Source of the DNA: Thaumarchaeota archaeon S13
GTDB taxonomy: Archaea; Thermoproteota; Nitrososphaeria; Nitrososphaerales; Nitrosopumilaceae
DNA length: 5,750 nt
Assembly: GCA_003724275.1 (NCBI GenBank)
Contig: RHFA01000034.1
Span: forward strand, 1-5,750
Reading direction: 5' to 3'
The position numbers and the translations under genes were made by a program. Positions 1-4,066 of this stretch are shown here, piece after piece. Within the stretch, counting starts at the first letter, position 1. Each line of letters begins with the position of its first letter. The notes under the pieces were generated by a model. That model was not told the DNA's origin. It did not search any database and saw only the letters and a list, made by a program, of their open reading frames with translations.

Positions 1-2
1 GG

Positions 3-392
3 GCCGCACTACGGGATCTAGACCGCGTGATCGAGCTGGACGGCGAGATTGCCGTGGCACACTTGGAAAAGGGAAGGGCGCTCTGTGACGGCGACCGGCC
101 TCTCGACGCGCTTGCCTCTCTCGACCGCGCGATTGCGCTGTTGCCTGGGGACGCGCGAGCCCACCTTCACAGGGGAAGGGCGCTGTGCGCGCTAGGCCTG
201 CATGCGGACGCGCTAGGCGCCCTCGACGAGGCCGCGCGCCTGGATCCAAAAGAGGCCGCCGTTCACGTGCAGCGGGGCAGGGCACTCGCGTCGCTGAACC
301 GCAAGAAAGACGCGCTGGACGCGCTCGAGCTCGCAACGGAGTGCGACCCCGGCAACCGCGATGCCCTGGACCTGCGCGCCCAAATCTCCTAG
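3..392 (+). CDS. TPR-repeat protein, C-terminal part (5' end outside window)
   Basis: The reading frame is open from the first bases of the window to a TAG at 390-392, so this is the C-terminal end of a longer gene. A GTG at 27 could be called a start, but the residues before it (LRDLDRVIELD) already match the second helix of a TPR unit, so the protein very probably begins upstream. Three complete 34-residue units follow. Each has the pattern AH/VH-x3-GRAL-x8-DAL-x2-LD-A-x2-LxP, with conserved Gly, Ala and Pro at TPR consensus positions (for example GRALCALGLHADALGALDEA). The chain ends about ten residues after the last unit. TPR arrays are protein-protein interaction scaffolds; no catalytic domain is visible in this part and the partner is unknown. 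Third-position bases are more mixed than in the genes to the right. The TPR assignment is firm; the role is not. Confidence 0.85.
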   Translation, partial: AALRDLDRVIELDGEIAVAHLEKGRALCDGDRPLDALASLDRAIALLPGDARAHLHRGRALCALGLHADALGALDEAARLDPKEAAVHVQRGRALASLNRKKDALDALELATECDPGNRDALDLRAQIS

Positions 393-415
393 GGGCAGCC
401 AGACGCGGGATCCGA

Positions 416-435
416 CAGGGGCGCCTGCCCCCCTG
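416..435. other. GC-rich hairpin in the convergent gap
   Basis: The arms GGGGC (418-422) and GCCCC (427-431) enclose a four-base loop. Outer CA/TG pairs extend the stem across a two-base C bulge. It lies 24 bases after the TPR gene's stop and may mark its 3' end, but there is no T tract behind it on the + strand. The rest of 393-528 shows nothing else I can support. Confidence 0.35.
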
Positions 436-528
436 CCCGCCGGTCTGAGACGCCCGCGCCCTGATTCCCAAAACCCGCGGCAAACAGGCTCGTGGAGGCG
501 CCGGACGTCGGGCTGGCGCGACTTGCGC

Positions 529-544
529 AAAAACGCCCATAAAA
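529..544 (-). terminator. T-tract terminator after the minus-strand operon
   Basis: Read on the minus strand, the stop at 549-547 is followed within a few bases by TTTTAT (544-539) and then by TTTTT (533-529). Archaeal RNA polymerase commonly stops at such T runs without needing a hairpin. The position directly behind the two-gene minus-strand operon fits this role. Confidence 0.5.
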
Positions 545-546
545 CC

Positions 547-1113
547 TCATGCTGCTTGCATCTTGCTTCTCGGGTCACGGACCGCAGGGTCGTCCACGTC
601 CAGGATATTTTCCTGCATGGCGTCTAGGCTCTCGCGCATCATGTCTATGAACAGGCGGTGATCGCCCCCCTGCGGGGTTTTTGCGCTGGTTATCGAATTT
701 TCCATCTCCCACACGATGTCAGCCGCCTCTGGCTGCATGTAACTGCCGTACTTGGTCAAAAACAGCCCGACCCTGCCATGGAGCTGGTCCAACAAAAGGT
801 ACGCCCGCTCAAACTCCATGTCCCTCAACGCGATGTCTATGCCCTTGAGCGTTGCCCTGCATTGCCTTATGAGCGCATGCGCGTTTTTTATCTCGCTCTT
901 GTCCCTGCGAGCCTGGGCAAGATTTGCCTTGCATGCCGTAAAGACCGCGTATACCAGCACAAGAAACGATATTAGGCTTAGCACAAACGAGCCATCGTCC
1001 CATTTTTTTACCAGCGACACTGCCAAAATTATGACGGACGGCACGACGATCCAAAACGCCACGGTTACTCCCCTGTGGCCGCCGGCACGGCGCGGGGCAC
1101 TCGCGCTAGCCAT
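547..1113 (-). CDS. Two-helix membrane protein with cytoplasmic helical tail
   Basis: This is a 188-residue protein of unrecognised family. I start it at the ATG at 1113-1111, not at the frame's most upstream GTG at 1257: the extension would lie wholly inside the upstream gene. From 1113, ATGGCTAG makes an 8-base overlap with that gene's stop, typical of translational coupling. Two hydrophobic segments are visible, about residues 15-36 (VTVAFWIVVPSVIILAVSLV) and 41-61 (SFVLSLISFLVLVYAVFTAC), separated by a short KKWDDG turn. Residues 62-188 are charged, largely helical and coiled-coil-like (ANLAQARRDKSEIKNAHALI), ending in an acidic stretch (ENILDVDDPAVRD). The hairpin topology would put both ends on the same side, probably the cytoplasm given the basic N-terminus. 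No promoter of its own is seen, so it is probably cotranscribed with the YwgA-like gene. Function unknown. Confidence 0.75.
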   Translation of the reverse strand: MASASAPRRAGGHRGVTVAFWIVVPSVIILAVSLVKKWDDGSFVLSLISFLVLVYAVFTACKANLAQARRDKSEIKNAHALIRQCRATLKGIDIALRDMEFERAYLLLDQLHGRVGLFLTKYGSYMQPEAADIVWEMENSITSAKTPQGGDHRLFIDMMRESLDAMQENILDVDDPAVRDPRSKMQAA

Positions 1114-1849
1114 CCTCTGCGCCCAGCCTCCCAATAGACTCGGAAACCCTGTCAAACGCCCACTCGAGCAGGCGCCTTTCGTACAGGCTCCTCTCCCTGT
1201 GCATCGTGTCGACAAACTCGTCACGCTCAACCCCCTCCCTAATGTCGCGCATCGCAAACGTCATGGCCTGCAGCGTACGCTTTCCCCTGCCTTGCACCAT
1301 CTGCACAAACACGCTTCCTGCATCGGCATTATTCCTAAAAGGCGTCACGCCCACGCCGTCACGCCCCTCTGCATATAGGTCAAGTGCCAACGACGCCGAA
1401 TATGCGCCGTTCTCCAAAAAGTCAAACTCATAGTGGGGCGGCTCGCCAAACGCGTTTGCGAGGTATGTGTATTTTTGCATGACATGGCGCTCCTCGAACG
1501 TTTTCGGCCTGCCCTCCACAACGCCGTTCTCTTCTAGGTACCCGACAAGCCTCGCGAGCGTCCCCACCCGCTCCTCGCGTATGGAGTCCAGTATCAGCCT
1601 GGCCTCCTGGCTCTGTGAAGGATCTGGCATTTGGGGGGCATTTCTGCCAACGCCATAAACCCCGGCTAGCCTTGACATGCGCGCGCGCGGCCTTGTCGTC
1701 AGCCCCTGTCCGGGAGAGAGGAGCGTCCGGCAGGCGCGAGCCTGCTCGGCTCGCGCGCGGCTTCCCTGCAACTCTGGGAGCCAGAGATCCAGGGAAGTTT
1801 TGGGCATGCGCCCCCTGGGCACCTCGAGCTCTGTGTCCATTGCTGTCAC
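1106..1849 (-). CDS. YwgA/DUF4065-like protein, first gene of a two-gene operon
   Basis: This is a 247-residue protein. Residues about 120-163 (ERHVMQKYTYLANAFG, then YEFDFLENGAYSASLALDLY) resemble the core of YwgA/DUF4065-type proteins: a 'LQKLxYL' helix followed by 'YxFxxxxyGPYSxxLxxDL'. Here Pro of GPYS is replaced by Ala. The C-terminal 60 residues are helical and charged (ERDEFVDTMHRERSLYERRL). I chose the GTG at 1849 because a TATA box at 1879-1872 lies 30 bases upstream, matching the other genes here. An ATG at 1840 is three codons in. A further ATG at 1678 would give 190 residues, still including the whole similar region. Residues 1-57 are basic and low in hydrophobics, so this N-terminus is less certain. 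DUF4065 (Panacea) proteins include antitoxins, but that role is only inferred here. Similarity is by eye and needs a profile search. Confidence 0.65.
   Translation of the reverse strand: MTAMDTELEVPRGRMPKTSLDLWLPELQGSRARAEQARACRTLLSPGQGLTTRPRARMSRLAGVYGVGRNAPQMPDPSQSQEARLILDSIREERVGTLARLVGYLEENGVVEGRPKTFEERHVMQKYTYLANAFGEPPHYEFDFLENGAYSASLALDLYAEGRDGVGVTPFRNNADAGSVFVQMVQGRGKRTLQAMTFAMRDIREGVERDEFVDTMHRERSLYERRLLEWAFDRVSESIGRLGAEDG
1705..1797 (-). other. Cluster of three strong hairpins near the 5' end of the YwgA-like gene
   Basis: Three inverted repeats follow one another. First, CCTG(T)CCGG (1705-1713) pairs with CCGGCAGG (1727-1734). Second, GCGCGAGC (1734-1741) pairs with GCTCGCGC (1749-1756) around a 7-base loop. 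Third, CTTCCCTG (1761-1768) pairs with CAGGGAAG (1790-1797), enclosing CTCTGG (1772-1777) and CCAGAG (1781-1786) around a GAG triloop. They lie inside the predicted coding sequence, or in an mRNA leader if translation begins at 1678. Function unknown. Confidence 0.6.
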
Positions 1850-1871
1850 GGGAGGCGGCCGCCGCCCTGCA

Positions 1872-1879
1872 TTATTAAA
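1872..1879 (-). promoter_or_regulatory. TATA box for the minus-strand operon
   Basis: The minus strand reads TTTAATAA here, an AT island in very GC-rich surroundings. The first T is 30 bases upstream of the in-frame GTG at 1849, which predicts a leaderless transcript. This spacing decided the start chosen for the YwgA-like gene. Confidence 0.6.
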
Positions 1880-2085
1880 TGTGCATGCCGCCCAGGCCGG
1901 CCCAAAAGTGGGGGCGACACCAAGGCAGATTAATTGGGGCGCGCCCGCCACAACGACAGGGGGGTGGACATGGGACGACACGACATGCGACGGCGGATCG
2001 AGTCGTGGCGCCAAGAGCCGGGGAGGGTGCGGATCAGGACTGCCGCCACAGGCCCCGCGGGCCGCGCCCAGCGCCCGACCAACCC
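1880..2085. other. Divergent intergenic region without a supported gene
   Basis: This region separates the minus-strand operon from the CopD-like gene. It contains an AT island (ATTAATT at 1929-1935), a perfect GGGCGCGCCC palindrome at 1937-1946, and a short inverted repeat GGCCC/GGGCC at 2051-2063. A 41-codon basic reading frame (GTG 1964 to TAA 2089) is possible but not well supported. No RNA gene is recognised. Confidence 0.4.
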
Positions 2086-2086
2086 C

Positions 2087-2093
2087 TAATATT
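2087..2093 (+). promoter_or_regulatory. TATA box for the CopD-like gene
   Basis: TAATATT is the only AT-rich stretch before the gene. Its first T is 30 bases upstream of the ATG at 2117, so the transcript should begin at or next to the start codon. Confidence 0.6.
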
Positions 2094-2116
2094 GCCGCGC
2101 GCGCCGCCGCGCCGCG

Positions 2117-2611
2117 ATGACGCTAGAGCAGGCGCTGCTGACGTGGGCGCACCTGACCGCATCGGCCGTCTGGGTGGGCGGCAGCCTCTTCCTGGGCGCG
2201 ATACTCGCCCCCGCCCTGAGGCGCGCCGGCATGGGCACGAACGAGCGCCTCACGCTCATGGTCCTCGTCGGGAGGCGCTTTAACTGGGCCGCCGTGCCGG
2301 CCCTGGCGATCCTCGTCGCGACGGGCCTCCACATGTCCGGCCCGCTGCTGGCGCGGCCCGACCTCCTCGCCGCGTCAAGCTATGGGACGTGGCTCGCCAT
2401 AAAGGCGGCCCTCGTCGCGGCGCTGGCCGGCACGTTTGCCGTCCACGTCTGGATCGTCCGAGGCTCGGTCGAGGCGCGCATACGCGAGGGCCTCCTCTCT
2501 GGCGCAGAGCTCGCCTCGCTGCGCCGGAGGATCATCGTCCTCGGAGAGGCCATGGTCGTGATGTCCGTGGCCATACTCCTCCTCGCCGCGCTCCTTGACG
2601 CCGGAGCCTGA
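2117..2611 (+). CDS. CopD-like four-helix membrane protein
   Basis: This 164-residue protein has four predicted membrane helices at about residues 9-33, 57-75, 91-114 and 138-161. The first helix carries WAHLTASAVWVGGSLFLG, matching the 'HxxxxxxWxGG' signature of the CopD copper-resistance domain and related small membrane proteins. His12, Trp19 and the Gly pair 21-22 are in place, and further His residues sit at 72 (next to Met73) and 110 in or near later helices. Full-length bacterial CopD is longer; this is the compact single-domain form. CopD proteins are linked to copper handling at the membrane, but many small archaeal relatives are uncharacterised, so metal specificity is inference. 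The ATG at 2117 is supported by the TATA box 30 bases upstream. The gene is monocistronic, with a hairpin right after the stop. A generic DUF-type integral membrane protein is the alternative. Confidence 0.8.
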   Translation: MTLEQALLTWAHLTASAVWVGGSLFLGAILAPALRRAGMGTNERLTLMVLVGRRFNWAAVPALAILVATGLHMSGPLLARPDLLAASSYGTWLAIKAALVAALAGTFAVHVWIVRGSVEARIREGLLSGAELASLRRRIIVLGEAMVVMSVAILLLAALLDAGA

Positions 2612-2612
2612 G

Positions 2613-2632
2613 GCCGCGGCGCCCCGCGCGGC
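2613..2632 (+). terminator. Hairpin directly after the CopD-like gene
   Basis: GCCGCG (2613-2618) and CGCGGC (2627-2632) form a six-base-pair GC stem with an eight-base loop, two bases past the stop. T4 tracts follow at 2647-2650 and 2670-2673. Together these are a plausible 3' end signal, though GC palindromes are common in this DNA. Confidence 0.4.
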
Positions 2633-2638
2633 GCAATC

Positions 2639-2681
2639 CGCCGGCATTTTGGGCAAGAAACGCCGGATATTTTGGAAAAAG
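2639..2681. repeat. Imperfect tandem duplication, about 22 bases
   Basis: Two adjacent copies, 2639-2660 and 2661-2681, share CGCCGG, then ATTTTGG, then an A-rich end. They differ by a few substitutions and a one-base shift. The T4 tract in each copy may act in termination of the upstream gene; binding sites for a regulator of the following HTH gene are another possibility. Confidence 0.5.
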
Positions 2682-2690
2682 CCCGCCCTC

Positions 2691-2707
2691 CGGCGCAGTC
2701 TGCGCCG
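2691..2707. other. Perfect 7-bp hairpin upstream of the HTH gene promoter
   Basis: CGGCGCA (2691-2697) and TGCGCCG (2701-2707) pair perfectly around a GTC triloop. The element lies about 43 bases upstream of the TATA box at 2750, where an operator or the end of the upstream transcript could be. No function can be assigned. Confidence 0.4.
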
Positions 2708-2749
2708 CGCCGCGGGCCCTGGCCCCGTTCTGCGATCCCGAAAATAATG

Positions 2750-2757
2750 TTATATAT
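2750..2757 (+). promoter_or_regulatory. TATA box for the small HTH gene
   Basis: TTATATAT is preceded by an A-rich stretch that could serve as BRE. The first T is 30 bases upstream of the in-frame TTG at 2780. The box lies inside the longer open frame, which argues against starting the protein at the upstream ATG codons at 2672 or 2747. Confidence 0.75.
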
Positions 2758-2779
2758 CCCCCGACTTGGGCGCCGCGCG

Positions 2780-3007
2780 TTGAGTCGCGACAACCAGAAT
2801 TCCACCATCAAGGAAGCGATCAACACATACCTCGAGCGCGGCATAAAGGACAAGCAGGACATCTATACGCGCGTCGTCGACGACCTCGGCGTCCCGAGGC
2901 CGACGGTCCGGCGCGTCGCGCGCGAGCTGCGCAACGAGCTCCTTCGCAGGATAGAGGCCCTCCAGGAGGAGATAACGGCCTCTGAGGGCGGCAGCCGCCC
3001 AAAGTGA
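2780..3007 (+). CDS. Small HTH DNA-binding protein (putative regulator)
   Basis: This 75-residue basic protein is all helical. Helix 1 covers about residues 7-20 (TIKEAINTYLERGI). Residues 25-36 (KQDIYTRVVDDLG) and 39-58 (PRPTVRRVARELRNELLRRI) form a helix-turn-helix with an Arg-rich recognition helix. The order resembles winged-helix regulators in which 'IYxxVxxxLGxPRxTVRRVxRxL' reads DNA. I remember very similar short proteins from Nitrosopumilus-like genomes, so it is probably conserved. I start at TTG 2780 because a strong TATA box ends 22 bases before it and the open frame upstream has no similarity. The polar tail (EEITASEGGSRPK) is short. No sensor domain is present, so the signal is unknown; autoregulation is possible. 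The gene appears monocistronic, followed by a T5 tract. Confidence 0.8.
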   Translation: MSRDNQNSTIKEAINTYLERGIKDKQDIYTRVVDDLGVPRPTVRRVARELRNELLRRIEALQEEITASEGGSRPK

Positions 3008-3033
3008 GCCCCGGGGCCACATCTCGCATTTTT
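3008..3033 (+). terminator. Palindrome plus T5 tract after the HTH gene
   Basis: A perfect GCCCCGGGGC palindrome (3008-3017) begins one base after the stop. It is followed by TTTTT at 3029-3033, the only T run in this GC-rich gap. This is a typical arrangement for an archaeal transcription end. Confidence 0.5.
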
Positions 3034-3077
3034 AGCCCTCGCGTGGGCGGCCCCGCGCGCGCGTGGCGCAAAAATGG

Positions 3078-3085
3078 TTATAAAC
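3078..3085 (+). promoter_or_regulatory. TATA box for the small membrane protein gene
   Basis: TTATAAAC lies just after an A-rich BRE-like stretch (3070-3074). The first T is 31 bases upstream of the ATG at 3109. This rules out the longer frame that begins inside the HTH gene at 3004. Confidence 0.7.
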
Positions 3086-3108
3086 GGCCCTGCGCGGGGG
3101 CGGCCCGC

Positions 3109-3339
3109 ATGGGGTACATGCGAAACCACCTCGCGACGGTCGTCTGCGGCGCCTTTGCCGGCGTCCTCAGCGCCCTGTGGCCGATCCTCTCCTCGGCCTA
3201 CCCCTCGCTCCACCTCGTCTTTGTCATGGCCGTGCCCATAATGTGGTTTATCGTGTTTACGTGCTGGATGGCCCAAAAGAGCACCGACTATATGCACTCG
3301 CGCCACGAGCCGCAGCGGTACTCTAGCGCGGCAGTCTAG
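3109..3339 (+). CDS. Small two-helix membrane protein of unknown function
   Basis: This 76-residue protein has two hydrophobic segments, about residues 8-28 (LATVVCGAFAGVLSALWPIL) and 33-55 (SLHLVFVMAVPIMWFIVF plus TCWM), joined by a short SSAYP loop. The tail is polar and His/Arg-bearing (QKSTDYMHSRHEPQRYSSAAV would begin near residue 56, with the last 20 residues fully soluble). Cys13 and Cys52 lie in the helices. I chose the ATG at 3109 from the TATA spacing; a second ATG at 3118 is possible. I do not recognise the family. The stop codon overlaps that of the Cys-rich peptide gene on the other strand at a shared CTAG, so the two transcripts converge with no gap. Confidence 0.75.
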   Translation: MGYMRNHLATVVCGAFAGVLSALWPILSSAYPSLHLVFVMAVPIMWFIVFTCWMAQKSTDYMHSRHEPQRYSSAAV

Positions 3340-3467
3340 CCGCCGCACCCGCAGCCGCACGCCTCGCCGTGCGCGGACTTGCATGACGGGCAGCTCTGCG
3401 CGCCGCCGAGGTGGCACGCACAGTCGCACTCTATGGCGCGCTCACCTAACCTTGGCGGCCAGCGCAA
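3336..3467 (-). CDS. Cysteine-rich 43-residue peptide, putative metal-binding protein
   Basis: This short frame runs from TTG at 3467-3465 to TAG at 3338-3336. It carries eight Cys and two His in the last 30 residues, spaced C-x-C-x-C-H, then C-P-S-C, then C-G-C-G-C (the core reads ECDCACHLGGAQSCPSCK). Such spacing suits binding of zinc, copper or another soft metal, like a knuckle or metallothionein-type peptide. Third codon positions are almost all G or C, as in the neighbouring genes, which supports real coding. The Cys-rich part starts at about residue 14, just after the stop of the flavoprotein gene. The TTG start would overlap that gene by 26 bases, and no ATG exists in frame, so the start is uncertain. 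It is probably cotranscribed with the flavoprotein gene. I know no named family for it. Confidence 0.6.
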   Translation of the reverse strand: MRWPPRLGERAIECDCACHLGGAQSCPSCKSAHGEACGCGCGG

Positions 3468-3963
3468 GAGTCTCGTCGACCATCTCGGCGACTCGCGCCG
3501 ACGTCTCGGCGTCTAGCGCGCCGCCCTCGCCGACGCTGTCGGCCTTGACGTAGACGGCCTTTGGGTTTGCGATGACGCGAAAGTACGAGAGGAGCTGCGT
3601 GAGGAGCGTCTGCACGTCCGTAAAGCCGACCTCGCTAGAGGCGACGATCGCCATGCCGGCGGCCTTGCCGGCGGTTCTCTTGTAGTCGACATACTCGAAG
3701 AGGTTCTTGAGCGCAGAGCTAAAGAACGAGTTGTAGATTGGCGTGCCTATTATCCACGCGTCGGCCTCCATTATCGCCGCGGCCGCGCGCGTGGTCGCCT
3801 CGCCATACTCCTCGCCGGGCCCGCGGTAGCAGTCTATCGAGCCGTCGGCGACGTTGATGAACGTCGACTCGGCCGAGGCGGCGGCGCGCTCGTGGGCCTC
3901 CCGCATGACATGCTGCGTCCTGCCCTCCCTGCGCGGGCTAGCCGATATTACAACGACCTTCAT
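3442..3963 (-). CDS. NAD(P)H-dependent FMN reductase-family flavoprotein
   Basis: This 173-residue protein has a flavodoxin-like fold and the usual length for the SsuE/NADPH-dependent FMN reductase family. Residues 1-10 (MKVVVISASP) are the first strand, and SASPRREGRT (8-17) is the phosphate-binding loop for FMN. GTPIYNSFFSSALKNLFEY (73-91) is the family's second flavin-contacting signature. AGMAIVASS (102-110) is a following strand. It should reduce flavin or a flavin-dependent substrate with NAD(P)H in the cytoplasm; the true substrate is not predictable. Only one Cys (45) is present, so it lacks the cluster ligands of iron-sulfur flavoproteins. I start at ATG 3963-3961 because the TATA box is 33 bases upstream and the first strand begins at once; the upstream extension from 4029 spans the promoter. 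The Cys-rich peptide gene overlaps its 3' end. Confidence 0.88.
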   Translation of the reverse strand: MKVVVISASPRREGRTQHVMREAHERAAASAESTFINVADGSIDCYRGPGEEYGEATTRAAAAIMEADAWIIGTPIYNSFFSSALKNLFEYVDYKRTAGKAAGMAIVASSEVGFTDVQTLLTQLLSYFRVIANPKAVYVKADSVGEGGALDAETSARVAEMVDETLALAAKVR

Positions 3964-3988
3964 GCTGGCGCCGCGCCGCGGGAGGGCC

Positions 3989-3996
3989 ATATTTAA
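3989..3996 (-). promoter_or_regulatory. TATA box for the flavoprotein gene
   Basis: The minus strand reads TTAAATAT. Its first T is 33 bases upstream of the ATG at 3963. It faces away from the TATA box at 4036, so the two promoters are divergent and about 40 bases apart. Confidence 0.65.
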
Positions 3997-4000
3997 CCCT

Positions 4001-4014
4001 CCGCCGCGCGGCGG
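4001..4014. promoter_or_regulatory. Palindrome between two divergent promoters, candidate operator
   Basis: CCGCCGCGCGGCGG is a perfect 14-base palindrome lying between the TATA boxes at 3989-3996 and 4036-4042. A second inverted repeat, GGCCC (4013-4017) and GGGCC (4023-4027), adjoins it. A regulator bound here could affect both the flavoprotein operon and the surface protein gene. GC palindromes arise easily in this DNA, so confidence is limited. Confidence 0.35.
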
Positions 4015-4035
4015 CCCCGCAAGGGCCAAGGAAGC

Positions 4036-4042
4036 TTTATAA
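4036..4042 (+). promoter_or_regulatory. TATA box for the surface protein gene
   Basis: TTTATAA is preceded by AAGGAAGC, a possible BRE. The first T is 31 bases upstream of the TTG at 4067, which begins the signal peptide. This supports the TTG start and a leaderless transcript. Confidence 0.75.
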
Positions 4043-4066
4043 CGGACAAATCCGGCGTCTCGCGCG

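Noticed and set aside
1114..1257. N-terminal extension of the two-helix membrane protein
   Set aside because: It would lie entirely inside the upstream gene. The extension has Cys/Arg-rich chance composition, while ATG 1113 gives a usual short operon overlap.
752..1378. 208-codon plus-strand frame
   Set aside because: It is antisense to the two-gene minus-strand operon, has no promoter, and shows no coherent domain or membrane pattern.
1677..2120. 147-codon plus-strand frame crossing the minus-strand promoter
   Set aside because: Low-complexity Arg/Ala/Pro composition typical of chance frames in GC-rich DNA; it runs through the TATA boxes of both divergent genes.
2863..3429. 188-codon minus-strand frame
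   Set aside because: It lies antisense to the HTH and small membrane protein genes, both supported by TATA boxes, and is Arg-rich without domain features. Its start overlaps the Cys-rich peptide in a different frame, which has the better composition.
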